Shown here one piece after another: positions 16,829-25,690 of a stretch of 64,000 bases of DNA. Source of the DNA: AWTP1-13 sp963827545. Lineage in GTDB: Bacteria; Pseudomonadota; Alphaproteobacteria; Rhizobiales; Hyphomicrobiaceae. The notes below the pieces were generated by a model. That model ran no database searches, had not been told where the DNA came from, and saw only the letters and a list, made by a program, of their open reading frames with translations. Within the stretch, counting starts at the first letter, position 1; each line of letters begins with the position of its first letter. Location: the NCBI GenBank assembly GCA_963827545.1, contig CAWHBI010000005.1:53091-117090 (forward strand). The letters run 5' to 3'. A program made the translations under genes and the position numbers.

Positions 16829-17707
16829 TCACTCGAAGCGCTGGATGCGCTCGCCGAACAGGCCGCGCGGCCGGAACAGCAGGATCAGCATCATCAGCAG
16901 ATAGATGGCGGCGGTGGAGAACGCGGTGTAGCCGAAAGCGATGATGAGCCCCTTGACCAGCCCGACCAGCAGCGCCGCCACCACTACGCCCCAGAACGAG
17001 CCGAGCCCGCCGATCACCACTACCACGAACGCCGGCGTGATGATCTCCTGCCCCATTGCGGGGTGCACGGCGTAGATGGGCGCCAACAGCACTCCGGCGA
17101 GCCCCGCCAGCCCGATGCCGAGCGCGGCCACCGCCGCCATATAGGGCTCCAGCGAGATGCCGAGCGCGCCGACCATGTCGGGGTTTTGCACGCCGGCCCG
17201 CACCACGCGCCCGAACGCGGTGCGGTTGAGCAGCAGCCACAGCCCGGTGACGCACAGAACGGCGACGCCCAGCAGGATTGTGCGGTAGTAGGAATAGCTG
17301 AAGTCGCCGATCCACACCTGGCCGCGCAGCATCTGCGGAATGGCGAAGGAGAGCGGCGCGGCGCCATAGATCCAGCGCAGCGTCTGCTCGGCCACCATTG
17401 CGAGCCCGAATGTCAGCAGCAGCGAAAGGATGGGATCGGCGCGATAGAATCGTCGGAACAGGAAGCGCTCGATCAGCACCCCCAGCAGCGCGACGGTGAC
17501 TGGTGCCGCCACGAAGGCACCGCCGAAGCCCAGGTAGTCCGCCATCGTCACCGTCAGGTATGCGCCGATGGCGAAGAAGCCGCCGTGGGCGAGATTGACG
17601 ATGCCGCCGAGGCTGAAGATCAGCGAGAGCCCGAGCGCGATCAGCAGGTAGTAGACGCCGTCAAGCAGGCCGTTCAGCACCTGCTGCACCAACAGTGTCG
17701 TCGTCAC
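16829..17707 (-). CDS. livH: branched-chain amino acid-type ABC transporter permease LivH
   Basis: A 292-residue inner-membrane permease with about eight hydrophobic segments. LivH signatures are GLLDGVYYLLIALGLSLIFS, GIVNLAHGGFFAIGAYLTVT, the cytoplasmic EAA-like loop ALGISLEPYMAAVAALGIGL, and FVVVVIGGLGSFWGVVVAAL. GTG at 17707 is used as start, with GGAG upstream. It lies 100 bases after the binding-protein gene and 8 bases before the LivM-G-F fusion, so all three are one transport operon. Confidence 0.93.
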   Translation of the reverse strand: MTTTLLVQQVLNGLLDGVYYLLIALGLSLIFSLGGIVNLAHGGFFAIGAYLTVTMADYLGFGGAFVAAPVTVALLGVLIERFLFRRFYRADPILSLLLTFGLAMVAEQTLRWIYGAAPLSFAIPQMLRGQVWIGDFSYSYYRTILLGVAVLCVTGLWLLLNRTAFGRVVRAGVQNPDMVGALGISLEPYMAAVAALGIGLAGLAGVLLAPIYAVHPAMGQEIITPAFVVVVIGGLGSFWGVVVAALLVGLVKGLIIAFGYTAFSTAAIYLLMMLILLFRPRGLFGERIQRFE

Positions 17708-17807
17708 TGTGCCATGCTCCGGCGGGATCGCGCTGCGCCTCGAGAGGGGTGGTGCGCCGCTCCTCCCGGGACTGCCGGTACTCGCGCCTCAGACAAGGCG
17801 CGCAGCC

Positions 17808-19061
17808 TCACGCATCCATCTTGCAGACGTTCTCTTCCACCGTTGCAGCGATGATCTCGAGCGGTTCGCTGGGGGCCGGGACGGGCGCGCTCGGCTTGTA
17901 GATGTCCCACTGGTTCTTCAGCTCGTTGGCCTTCAGCGCCTCCACCGCGTACATCTCGTGCATGAGCTGGTGGTCGTACTTGCGGAAGTAGCCCTCGCGC
18001 GTCTTGAGCAGGTTGAACTTCGGCCCCTTCTCGAGGTGCTCGATGATCGTGGTCGCCTCGATCGACTTGGCGTCGTTCATGGCCTGGGTGAGGATCTTGA
18101 GCGAGATGTAGTCGCCCCAGGCCTGGTTCTCGGGCGGCTTCTTGTAGCGGGCGGTGAAGTCGGCGACGAACTTCTTGGAGCCTGGCGTGTCGATCAGGTG
18201 ATGCCACACGAGCGGCCAGGTGCCGAAGAAGTTGCCCTTGCCCGCGCCCCAGGCCACGGCGGTGTCGAAACCGAAGCCGGCCACCGGAAAGTCGATGCCG
18301 AACTCGGAGTACTGCTTCAGGAAGTTGGTGATCTGGTTGCCGGCGAGATTGGACACGACAAGGTCTGGCTTGGAGCTCTTGATCTTGGTCAGGATGGTGG
18401 AGAAATCCGAGAAGTCGGTCGGCACCAGCTCGTCGGCGGCGAACTGCCCGCCGTTCTGCTCCATGAACCGCTTGGCCACCCTGAGCAGGTCATGGCCGAA
18501 CGCGTAGTCGGCAGTCAGCGAATACCATTTCTTGCCCTTGACCATGTTGGCGGCCAGCAGCGCGCGTCCCACGGTCTTCACGTACATCGAGTTCTGGCTC
18601 TCGACGTGGAACATGTACTTGTTGCAGTTGGAGCCGCGCAGCGCGTCGGAGTTGCCGCCAGTATTGACGAACAGGTTCTTGGTGCGCTGGGCCACCTGCG
18701 CGATGGTCAGGCAGGACGCCGAGGAGATCTCGCCGATGATGCAGGCCACCTTGTCGCGCTCGATCAGGCGCTCGGCCTTGGTGGAGGCGGTCTGCGGGTT
18801 GACCGAGTCTTCCTTGATGAGGTCGATCTTGCGCCCCAGCACGCCGCCTGCGGCATTGATCTCGTCCGCCGCCATGTCGGCCGCCATCACGGCATAGTCA
18901 CCGAGCACGCCGAGAAAGCCCGTGCGCGGGGTCAGGTGACCAAACTTGATGGCGTCGGCCTGGGCGTGGCTGATTGCGGGAAATCCCGTCACGCCCGTCG
19001 CCAGAGCCGCGCCGGCACCCGCCATAACCTCGCGCCGCGAAAGGCGCTTCCGCGTAGTCAT
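17808..19061 (-). CDS. ABC transporter substrate-binding protein, Liv/HAAT type (Peripla_BP_6), Tat signal
   Basis: A 417-residue periplasmic binding protein. The N-terminus TTRKRLSRREVMAGAGAALA is a twin-arginine-like signal (RREVMAG), with a probable cleavage after SHAQA. The mature part starts IKFGHLTPRTGFLGVLGDYA and shows the class I fold (MAADEINAAGGVLGRKIDLI; ERLIERDKVACIIGEISSAS). The start at 19061 is chosen because GGAGG lies just upstream; an extension to 19127 lacks support. It is the first gene of the livH / livMGF / LLM operon and should define the imported substrate. Family members bind amino acids, amides, aromatic acids and other organics, so the ligand is open. Confidence 0.92.
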   Translation of the reverse strand: MTTRKRLSRREVMAGAGAALATGVTGFPAISHAQADAIKFGHLTPRTGFLGVLGDYAVMAADMAADEINAAGGVLGRKIDLIKEDSVNPQTASTKAERLIERDKVACIIGEISSASCLTIAQVAQRTKNLFVNTGGNSDALRGSNCNKYMFHVESQNSMYVKTVGRALLAANMVKGKKWYSLTADYAFGHDLLRVAKRFMEQNGGQFAADELVPTDFSDFSTILTKIKSSKPDLVVSNLAGNQITNFLKQYSEFGIDFPVAGFGFDTAVAWGAGKGNFFGTWPLVWHHLIDTPGSKKFVADFTARYKKPPENQAWGDYISLKILTQAMNDAKSIEATTIIEHLEKGPKFNLLKTREGYFRKYDHQLMHEMYAVEALKANELKNQWDIYKPSAPVPAPSEPLEIIAATVEENVCKMDA

Positions 19062-19203
19062 TGGTTTCCTCCAAGGGGGTCGTTCTTGCTTGCGGCACAG
19101 CATTGACCTAATCGCCAGCGAGGTCAACGAGCGCAGGCCCCGACCTCGGCTGAGAAAACTGCGACCCGATCATGCGAAAATCGCAAGCCGGGGTTCACGC
19201 CGG

Positions 19204-19458
19204 TCACCAGGGCAGCGTCGTCGGCGCTGAAGCGTGCAGCACCAGTACCAGCATGTAGGAGGCCAACTCCGAAATCGGGCTAAGATCCCTGATGGGACCG
19301 TATGGGAGGTTCCCGGTAAGGCTCGTATTGATCACGTGGCTTGAGACGTTGAGCAGTAGGGTGTAGCCGACGGGCGCAGCACGCGCGACCGCGGCGGCCC
19401 CGACGTTGCCGCCCGCACCACCGCGGTTCTCGATGACGACGGCTCGGTGGGGTACTTC
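19204..19458 (-). pseudogene. fragment of a Bug/TctC-type periplasmic binding protein
   Basis: An interior piece of a Bug-family (tripartite tricarboxylate transporter) binding protein. It contains AVVIENRGGAGGNVGAAAVA, then YTLLLNVSSHVINTSL and IRDLSPISELASYMLVLVLH. These match the ligand-loop and following strand of intact TctC proteins, such as the ones at 25.7 and 44.4 kb in this window. The signal peptide and the C-terminal two thirds are missing, and the frame stops at 19204. A decayed copy left at a rearrangement junction is likely. Confidence 0.72.
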
Positions 19459-19619
19459 CACACGTGTCGTCGCCGGCACTGGGACAATTGACCCTGTCCA
19501 ACCGGAGCCTCAGGATTCCAATCAGTGAGGGCGACCGTGGGGCCGAACCGGTCGGGGCGGTGACAGAGCCCGAAAGCCCAGCTGCAACGATGCATGTGAT
19601 GGACGAAGTGTGCCAGCGA

Positions 19620-19757
19620 GAGGACGATCTCGACAAGGAGCTGGCCCGTCGGGGTCTCCGCTTCTGCCGGTACGCCGACGACTGCAACATCTATGTTCGC
19701 AGCCGCCGGTCCGGCGAACGGGTGATGGCCTCGGCGAGCCGGTTCCTGACCGGCAAG
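19620..19757 (+). pseudogene. fragment of a group II intron reverse transcriptase/maturase
   Basis: About 46 codons of clear group II intron reverse transcriptase: DDLDKELARRGLRFCRYADD followed by CNIYVRSRRSGERVMASASR and FLTGKL. YADD (about 19671-19682) is the catalytic motif of the RT palm (domain 5). Flanking residues on both sides are unrelated. The fragment stops exactly at the end of the oppositely oriented binding-protein gene (stop at 19758), so the intron was cut away there. No intact maturase is in the window. Confidence 0.78.
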
Positions 19758-20975
19758 CTAGGTCCATGCCGGCTTCGGGAACTGCACCGGTCGCGCGCCT
19801 TTCTTGTTTGCAGGGTAGATGCCGACGACTTCGCCATTCTGCCACTGGCCGACTGCCCAGGGGTCGGCATTGAGTTGGTTCTTGTACTTGATCTCGCCCC
19901 AGATGGTCTGGAACGTGCCGCTCGCGATCACGTCGCGGATCTTCTTGCGATCGATTTCGCCGACCGTTTCGATCGCCTGCTGCGTGATTTCGAGACAGGC
20001 ATAAACGCTGACTGCCCCCGCTTCCGATTCACGGTTGAACATCGCGCGGTGTGCCTTGTGGTACTCGTCCAGGCCCGCCTGACCCGGGTCGATGCCGCCG
20101 TACAACAGAATGCCGTTGACCTTGTTGCCGAACTTGGCCTTGAAGGTTGGGAACGGAGTGCCGATCGCCAGATACATGATTTGCGGGTTGAAGCCCACGA
20201 TCTGGCATTGCTCGGTCAGCATGAAGGTGTCCGGCGGATAGCTGAAGGCGACCAGGGCATCCGGATTGGACGCCATCACCTCGCGGATCAGCGGTTGGAG
20301 ATCCGAGGCGCCGAACGGATAGCTCTTGCTCAGCACGATCTCGAGCCCGTCCTTCTTCGCCGCCTCGAGGAAAGCCGCGTGCAGCTCGACGCCGAGCTGT
20401 ACCCCCGGATGGATCACCGCCACACGGCCCTTGATTTTGTTTTCCTTCTTGAAGCCGGCGATCATCGCCGAGATTGGATGGGTTGCCTCGTTTGGCTGCA
20501 CCAGGTGCCAGAAGGCGTAAGGCAGCTGCGGTGCCAGCTCGTAAAGCCGCGCCGCGGCGGACGTCGAAAGGATCACCGGATACTGATGCTTGTTGACCAG
20601 CGGCGCCGACGCCAGGTTCATGTGGGTGGCGTAGGGGCTCAGTATCATGTCGACCTTGTCCGAATCGATCAGACGCTCCGTGAGCTTGAGCAACTCATCC
20701 GGTTTGCCTTGGTCGTCGTAGCCGATCAAGTCGATCGGGACCTTCTTGTTGAACTTTTTGAGGGCAATGCCGCCGGCATCATTCACACGCTTCTGCCAAA
20801 GCTTGTACTGCGACAGCGTCGTCAACTCGGCGCCCGGCCCCAAAGGGCCTGACTGGGTGATCGCATAGCCGAAACGGATCTTGTCCGGAGCCGCCGCCTG
20901 GGCATGGATCCGCCCCGACAGCGTGGTGGCGCCGACGACCGCAGCGCTGCCCTTCACGAAAGTTCTTCTGTCCAT
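19758..20975 (-). CDS. ABC transporter substrate-binding protein, HAAT type, Tat-like signal
   Basis: A 405-residue class I periplasmic binding protein. The N-terminus MDRRTFVKGSAAVVGATTLS is Tat-like (DRRTFVKG) with cleavage near IHAQA. The mature chain begins IRFGYAITQSGPLGPGAELT and contains LTERLIDSDKVDMILSPYAT, typical of amino-acid/amide-binding receptors. The ATG at 20975 follows AGGAGGAA. It lies 83 bases downstream of the double MetE-like gene on the same strand. It has no permease partner beside it; it may deliver ligand to the Liv transporter at 14-19 kb or to a distant one. A group II intron fragment abuts its 3' end, so sequence beyond the stop may have been lost. Confidence 0.9.
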   Translation of the reverse strand: MDRRTFVKGSAAVVGATTLSGRIHAQAAAPDKIRFGYAITQSGPLGPGAELTTLSQYKLWQKRVNDAGGIALKKFNKKVPIDLIGYDDQGKPDELLKLTERLIDSDKVDMILSPYATHMNLASAPLVNKHQYPVILSTSAAARLYELAPQLPYAFWHLVQPNEATHPISAMIAGFKKENKIKGRVAVIHPGVQLGVELHAAFLEAAKKDGLEIVLSKSYPFGASDLQPLIREVMASNPDALVAFSYPPDTFMLTEQCQIVGFNPQIMYLAIGTPFPTFKAKFGNKVNGILLYGGIDPGQAGLDEYHKAHRAMFNRESEAGAVSVYACLEITQQAIETVGEIDRKKIRDVIASGTFQTIWGEIKYKNQLNADPWAVGQWQNGEVVGIYPANKKGARPVQFPKPAWT

Positions 20976-21058
20976 GGGTTCCTCCTCTTCGTCCACTCAT
21001 TTTCTCGCAGGCGCTCCCGGCAATCTCGGCCGGTTGCGGCGGACTGGGGCGGATCGGC

Positions 21059-23371
21059 TCAGTTGGCCACCCCGCCCCAGACCTCTCGTGCGACCTTGAC
21101 GCAAAGCAGCAGCTTCTCGATCTGGCCTTCCACCGAAATGACGTTGCCGTCTGCGGTCGACGAAAATCCGCATTGCGGGCTGATGGCGAGTTGCTCGAGT
21201 GCTACGACCTTCGCGGCCTCGTCGACGCGACGCTTGAGGGCGTCCATCAACTCGAGCTGTGCATGCTTGGACGTCACGAGCCCGAGCACGACCTTCTTTC
21301 CCTTGGGCAGGAAACGCAGCGGAGCGAAGCTGCCCGAGCGCTCGTCGTCGTATTCCAGGAAGTAGCCGTCCACATCGATCTCGCCGAGGAGTATTTCCGC
21401 GACCGGGTCATATCCCCCTTCGCTGAGCCACGAGCTTTGGTAGTTGCCGCGGCATAGGTGGATGCAGACGGCCATATCCGAGGGACGATCCTTGATCGCG
21501 TCGTTGATGAGTCGCGCCGACAGGCGGGCCATCTTCTTGGTGTCCTCGCCGCTGCGACCGAAGGCGGCGCCGATCTTCTCGTCGCACAGGAAAGCGAGAA
21601 AAGTATCGTCGAGCTGTAGGTACTTGCAGCCCGCCCTTGCAAGATCAGCGATCTCCTCCGCGTAAACCCGCGATAGATCGACGAAGAAAAGGTCAGGGTC
21701 GGGGTAGACCTGCCGATTGATCACTTTCTCGCCGCCCTGCACGATCATCATCGATGGCGAGGGGATGCAGATCTTGGCGGCCCTGGTCGTCACCGATTTC
21801 AAGAACTTGAAGTCGTCGAGCTGTATCGGCTGCGGTCGTGCAAGGCGCGCATGGACCTTCACCTCCGGGGGCACCCATTCGAGCTGCACGCCGTCGAGAC
21901 GGTGCCACTTCAGAGGGTTGTGGCCCTCCTCGAACTCCACGCCGCCGATGCGGGTGAGAAAGTCGAGATGCCAATAGTCGCGGCGCAACTCCCCGTCGGT
22001 GATACCTTGCAGGCCGGCATCTTCCTGCAGCTTCACCACCTCGCGGATGCAATCATCTTCGATCTCGCGCAGGCGCTCCTGCGTGATGTTCTTGCGCAGC
22101 CGCTGCACGCGGGCCTGCTGCAGTCTGGCCGGGCGCAACAGGCTGCCGACATGGTCCGCTCTAAACGGGCCCTTGGCATGCTTTGCCACCTTTTCCTCCC
22201 CTACTACACGCGGATGTACCTGCCGATGCTTCCAAAGCCTGTCCGAGGCGATGCGGGCACCTTGGGCCAGCGCCTCGAGCTTGAGCCATGCCACCTTCGG
22301 ATCGCAGCCGGACCAGCCGACAAAGGTGCCGAAGCCGCAATCGGTGCCGCCGATCACGTTCTCCCTGCCGACGATCCCGGCGAACTTCTCGAGCCGCTGC
22401 GCCACCAGCCGCGGATGCTCGACGTGGTTGGTGAGCGTGTCGATCACCCCGGGGATCAGCGCCTTTCCGTCGGGGACTTTCACCTGTTCCCACACCTCCC
22501 ACTCATGCGCGTGGCGCGGATTGGCGGCCTCGAAATAGATGAAGCTGGCGTTCGTCTTCAGCACCGGCTCGATGATCTCCTTGAGCTCGACGTCATGGTG
22601 GTGCGGGCCCGCGTAATTGCCCCAGCACAGATGCAGCCGCAGCTTCTCCGGCGGTAGGCCGCGCGTCGCCTCGTTCATCGCCTCGATCGCCACTGGCACG
22701 TAGTTCTTGATATCGGCCGCGCCGGCGGCGCCGGTCCAGCAGTGCGCGCGCATCGCAAGATCGGGTGCGTCGAGCTGCAGGTTGAAACCGGCATCCACGA
22801 TCGCGCGGTACTCGATGCTCAACGCCTTGGCCGCAGCTTCGAGATAGGCCTCGGGCGTCGGGTAATAGAGGTTCGGAAAGTTGAACAGCATCTGCCCGGG
22901 TGTGACCGCGGCGATGAAGGCGCTGTCCGGCGGCCGACTCCCGAGCGCAGCCCTGAGGTTGAGAATGTCGCGTTGGACCGCGTCGCGGTCGCGCAGCTCG
23001 ATCGGGCCCTCCACGTTGGGCAGCACCAGGTGTTGCCCGCCCTCGTTCTCAACGAACAGCTTGCTCACGATTTCGGGAAAGTCGCCGAGATCGGTGGCCA
23101 CGAACTGCGCGCGGTTGGCAAAGCCGCTGTAGCGCTGCATCACATAGTTGCTGAAGCCGACCTTGCTCATCTCGCCGTCCGAGACGATGTCGACGCCCGC
23201 CTCGCGCTGCCGTGCGACGACCTCCGCGACCGCTTGCGTCACGCGTGCCTGCAAGCGCGTCTCGTCGACCGGCTTCTGGTCGAGGAGGTCCCACATCATG
23301 CGCGTGAGGTCGGGCGGCCGCGGCAGACTGCCGGCGTGCGTGGTCAGGATGCGGTCGGCGCTCCGCTGCAT
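21059..23371 (-). CDS. tandem double MetE-like (cobalamin-independent methionine synthase C-terminal domain) protein
   Basis: A 770-residue protein made of two complete, divergent MetE C-terminal-type TIM barrels (1-394 and 395-770). Each half keeps the zinc signature H-x-C, E, C: His247, Cys249, Glu281, Cys345 in the first (LRLHLCWGNY; GGTDCGFG) and His638, Cys640, Glu673, Cys734 in the second (VCIHLCRGNY; SPQCGFSS). Family members move methyl or alkyl groups to thiols. The folate-binding N-terminal domain of true MetE is absent. At the seam, residue 395 is an in-frame GTG (22187-22189) preceded at 5 bases by GGGGAGG, and two TAG codons lie just upstream in the +1 frame. So this may be two genes joined by an indel. 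It follows tctA by 284 bases. Confidence 0.88.
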   Translation of the reverse strand: MQRSADRILTTHAGSLPRPPDLTRMMWDLLDQKPVDETRLQARVTQAVAEVVARQREAGVDIVSDGEMSKVGFSNYVMQRYSGFANRAQFVATDLGDFPEIVSKLFVENEGGQHLVLPNVEGPIELRDRDAVQRDILNLRAALGSRPPDSAFIAAVTPGQMLFNFPNLYYPTPEAYLEAAAKALSIEYRAIVDAGFNLQLDAPDLAMRAHCWTGAAGAADIKNYVPVAIEAMNEATRGLPPEKLRLHLCWGNYAGPHHHDVELKEIIEPVLKTNASFIYFEAANPRHAHEWEVWEQVKVPDGKALIPGVIDTLTNHVEHPRLVAQRLEKFAGIVGRENVIGGTDCGFGTFVGWSGCDPKVAWLKLEALAQGARIASDRLWKHRQVHPRVVGEEKVAKHAKGPFRADHVGSLLRPARLQQARVQRLRKNITQERLREIEDDCIREVVKLQEDAGLQGITDGELRRDYWHLDFLTRIGGVEFEEGHNPLKWHRLDGVQLEWVPPEVKVHARLARPQPIQLDDFKFLKSVTTRAAKICIPSPSMMIVQGGEKVINRQVYPDPDLFFVDLSRVYAEEIADLARAGCKYLQLDDTFLAFLCDEKIGAAFGRSGEDTKKMARLSARLINDAIKDRPSDMAVCIHLCRGNYQSSWLSEGGYDPVAEILLGEIDVDGYFLEYDDERSGSFAPLRFLPKGKKVVLGLVTSKHAQLELMDALKRRVDEAAKVVALEQLAISPQCGFSSTADGNVISVEGQIEKLLLCVKVAREVWGGVAN

Positions 23372-23570
23372 CGGCCTTCCTCCCTGCCCAAGTGCGCGAG
23401 CTGCCTACAGCGCAATAGGGCTCCCGAGGCCTTTTCGTTCGCCGACCCTGCTTTTTTTTGTAACTGTTTCTCGAGCGATGGCGACGTGCGAGCCTGTTCA
23501 CAGACCTCATTCCTGTATACAGGCTGCGCCCAGCCTACGCCAGCCGCAAGGGGGTCCGCTAACGGTAGGC

Positions 23571-23588
23571 GGTGGGTGCAATCCCACC
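23571..23588. other. hairpin in a possible structured-RNA or mobile-element remnant
   Basis: GGTGGG-TGCAAT-CCCACC, a perfect 6-base-pair stem with 6-base loop, within GC-rich sequence (about 23530-23620). This sequence is unlike the neighbouring genes and sits in the 284-base gap between tctA and the MetE-like gene. Nothing else in that gap (23372-23655) is recognised. It may be part of a group II intron domain I remnant, given the maturase fragment at 19.6 kb, but that is a guess. Confidence 0.3.
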
Positions 23589-23655
23589 TCGGGAGTGACA
23601 GGTCCTGCCAGGGTCAAATACGACTTACACTTCTGAGATCTGCACCTGACAACGC

Positions 23656-25161
23656 TCAGGTCTGATCCGTGGCGAGGCGGGCGCGGCGCCGCGCCAGCGT
23701 CGGCAGCAGGGGCGCGGCCAGGGCTGCCGTTGCCAGCACCAGGCAAACCGCCGAGATCGGCCGCTCGATGAAGATAGTGAAGTCGCCTTGCGACAGGATC
23801 AGCGACTTTCTGAGATTGTTCTCCAACATCGGCCCCAGCACAAAGGCCAGGACCAGCGGCGCCGGCTCATAGCCGAACTTGCGCATCAGGTAGCCGAGCA
23901 CGCCGAACAGGACCATCACAAACACGTCGAATACGGCGTTGCCGGATGCGAACACGCCGACGACGCAGAACATCAAGATCAGCGGGAACAAGATGCGGTA
24001 GGGCAACTTCAAGACCTGCACCCACATGCCGATCAGCGGCATGTTGAGTACGAGCAGCATGGCGTTGCCGATATACATGCTGGCAATGATGCCCCAGAAC
24101 AGATCGGGCCTTTGCGCCATCATGAGCGGGCCGGGCTGCAGGCCATGAATGACGAACGCTCCGAGCAGTAGCGCCATCACCACGTTGGGCGGAATGCCGA
24201 GCGTCATCAGCGGTATGAACGCCCCGCCCGCCGCCGCATTGTTGGCGGCCTCGGGTCCGGCAACACCTTCGATCGCTCCTCTGCCGAAGCGCTCCGGGGT
24301 GTCGGAGAGCTTCCTCTCCAGCGCGTAGGCGGCAAAGGAAGCGATCACCGCCCCGCCTCCCGGCAGGATGCCGAGGAAGAAGCCAAGCACCGTGCCGCGT
24401 AGGATCGCCCACTTCGCTGCTGTCCAATCCGCGAGCGAGGGCCATAGCCCGCCGATCCGGGCCTTGATTACCTCGCGCTTGAGCTCGCGATCGAGATTCG
24501 ACAGGATCTCGGCCACGCCGAACAGGCCCATAACGACCGGCACCAGGCCGATACCGTCGAGAAGCTCCAGCCGGTCGAAGGTAAGCCTCGTCTGAGCCGT
24601 GATCTGATCCATGCCGATGAGGCCCAGCACGATGCCGAACGCGGCCATCAGCAGCGACTTGGCCATGGACCCCTGGCTCAGGAAGCTCAAGATCGTGAGT
24701 CCCAGCACCATCAAGCTGAAGTACTCGGGCGGGCCGAAGGCGACGGCCACGCGTGCAAGCGTCGGCGCCACCAGCATCAGCGCGATGATGGCGAAGGTGC
24801 CGGCGGCGAAAGAGCCGAGCGCGGCAATGCCCAGCGCCGGCCCGGCGCGGCCCTGCTTCGCCATCTCGTGGCCATCGATGCATGTCACCACTGACGCCGC
24901 CTCGCCCGGGATATTGACCAGGATCGAGGTGGTCGAGCCGCCGTACATCGATCCGTAGTAGATGCCGGCCATCATGATGATGCCGGACTCGGGCGTTCCA
25001 GACAGGGTCACCGGCAGCAGCAGCGACATGGCCGAGACTGGGCCGATGCCCGGCAGCACGCCGACCAGCGTGCCGATGAAGACGCCGATGAAGCAGTAAA
25101 GCAGGTTGATCGGCTGCAGCGCGACAGTGAAGCCCTGGCCAAGGCCGGCAAGGATATCCAT
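23656..25161 (-). CDS. tctA: tripartite tricarboxylate transporter, large permease TctA
   Basis: A 501-residue polytopic membrane protein of the TctA family, the main permease of TTT transporters. Signatures are IGTLVGVLPGIGPVSAMSLL and the glycine-rich AGIYYGSMYGGSTTSILVNI followed by PGEAASVVTCIDGHEMAKQG. The second family repeat FFLGILPGGGAVIASFAAYA is present, as is EAANNAAAGGAFIPLMTLGI. Length matches the family (about 500). It begins 12 bases after tctB. TTT systems import tricarboxylates and many other carboxylates; the substrate is set by the TctC protein. Confidence 0.95.
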   Translation of the reverse strand: MDILAGLGQGFTVALQPINLLYCFIGVFIGTLVGVLPGIGPVSAMSLLLPVTLSGTPESGIIMMAGIYYGSMYGGSTTSILVNIPGEAASVVTCIDGHEMAKQGRAGPALGIAALGSFAAGTFAIIALMLVAPTLARVAVAFGPPEYFSLMVLGLTILSFLSQGSMAKSLLMAAFGIVLGLIGMDQITAQTRLTFDRLELLDGIGLVPVVMGLFGVAEILSNLDRELKREVIKARIGGLWPSLADWTAAKWAILRGTVLGFFLGILPGGGAVIASFAAYALERKLSDTPERFGRGAIEGVAGPEAANNAAAGGAFIPLMTLGIPPNVVMALLLGAFVIHGLQPGPLMMAQRPDLFWGIIASMYIGNAMLLVLNMPLIGMWVQVLKLPYRILFPLILMFCVVGVFASGNAVFDVFVMVLFGVLGYLMRKFGYEPAPLVLAFVLGPMLENNLRKSLILSQGDFTIFIERPISAVCLVLATAALAAPLLPTLARRRARLATDQT

Positions 25162-25173
25162 AGGCCCGCTCCG

Positions 25174-25638
25174 CTACCCGAGGATGCTGGCGAGGAGACC
25201 CGCGGGTAGCTGGATCTTGAGCCACTTGGTGAGTGCCGCCCACACGCCGAATACGCCAACAACGGCAACCACGACTGCCAGCCGCCAATCGACGGGGTCG
25301 ACGAACCACATCAGCGCCAGCAGCAGCGCCAGCGTGCTGGGAATGAATCCGATCGCCTCAAACCCCACGCCGTAGACAAGCAGGAGCCCGATCACCACCA
25401 GCACCTTGCGCCAGCGCGTGCCGGCCCAGAGCGAGGCCAGCGGCGGGCCGCCGTAGACGAGGGCTTGGCCGATGACGCCCAACGCGAGCGCACACATCAG
25501 GATGCCGATCCAATAGAAGGCGAAGCCCGTCCCCGGCTGATTCAGCCGTCCGAGCCCCATATCGCGCCCGGCCGAGATGACAAAGGCACCGACGGCCAGC
25601 CAGAACAGGCCGCCCCAGAACTCGGAATTGCGGATCAC
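25174..25638 (-). CDS. tctB: tripartite tricarboxylate transporter, small permease TctB
   Basis: A 154-residue inner-membrane protein with four predicted hydrophobic segments, the size and topology of TctB. Recognisable features are FWGGLFWLAVGAFVISAGRD near the N-terminus, LNQPGTGFAFYWIGILMCAL (the conserved PGPGFFP-like turn) and GFIPSTLALLLALMWF. GTG at 25638 is preceded by AAGGAAGG. It lies 52 bases after tctC and 12 before tctA. Confidence 0.92.
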   Translation of the reverse strand: MIRNSEFWGGLFWLAVGAFVISAGRDMGLGRLNQPGTGFAFYWIGILMCALALGVIGQALVYGGPPLASLWAGTRWRKVLVVIGLLLVYGVGFEAIGFIPSTLALLLALMWFVDPVDWRLAVVVAVVGVFGVWAALTKWLKIQLPAGLLASILG

Positions 25639-25690
25639 GTCGCCTTCCTTTGCAGGGCGCCCCTACGCTTCAGGTTCGGGATCCGCCTGG

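Noticed and set aside
16821..17315. An upstream in-frame extension of the Liv fusion gene (165 codons, Arg/Gly/Ala-rich)
   Set aside because: It is the antisense-frame shadow of livH; the ATG at 16820 follows livH directly and begins LivM-like sequence.
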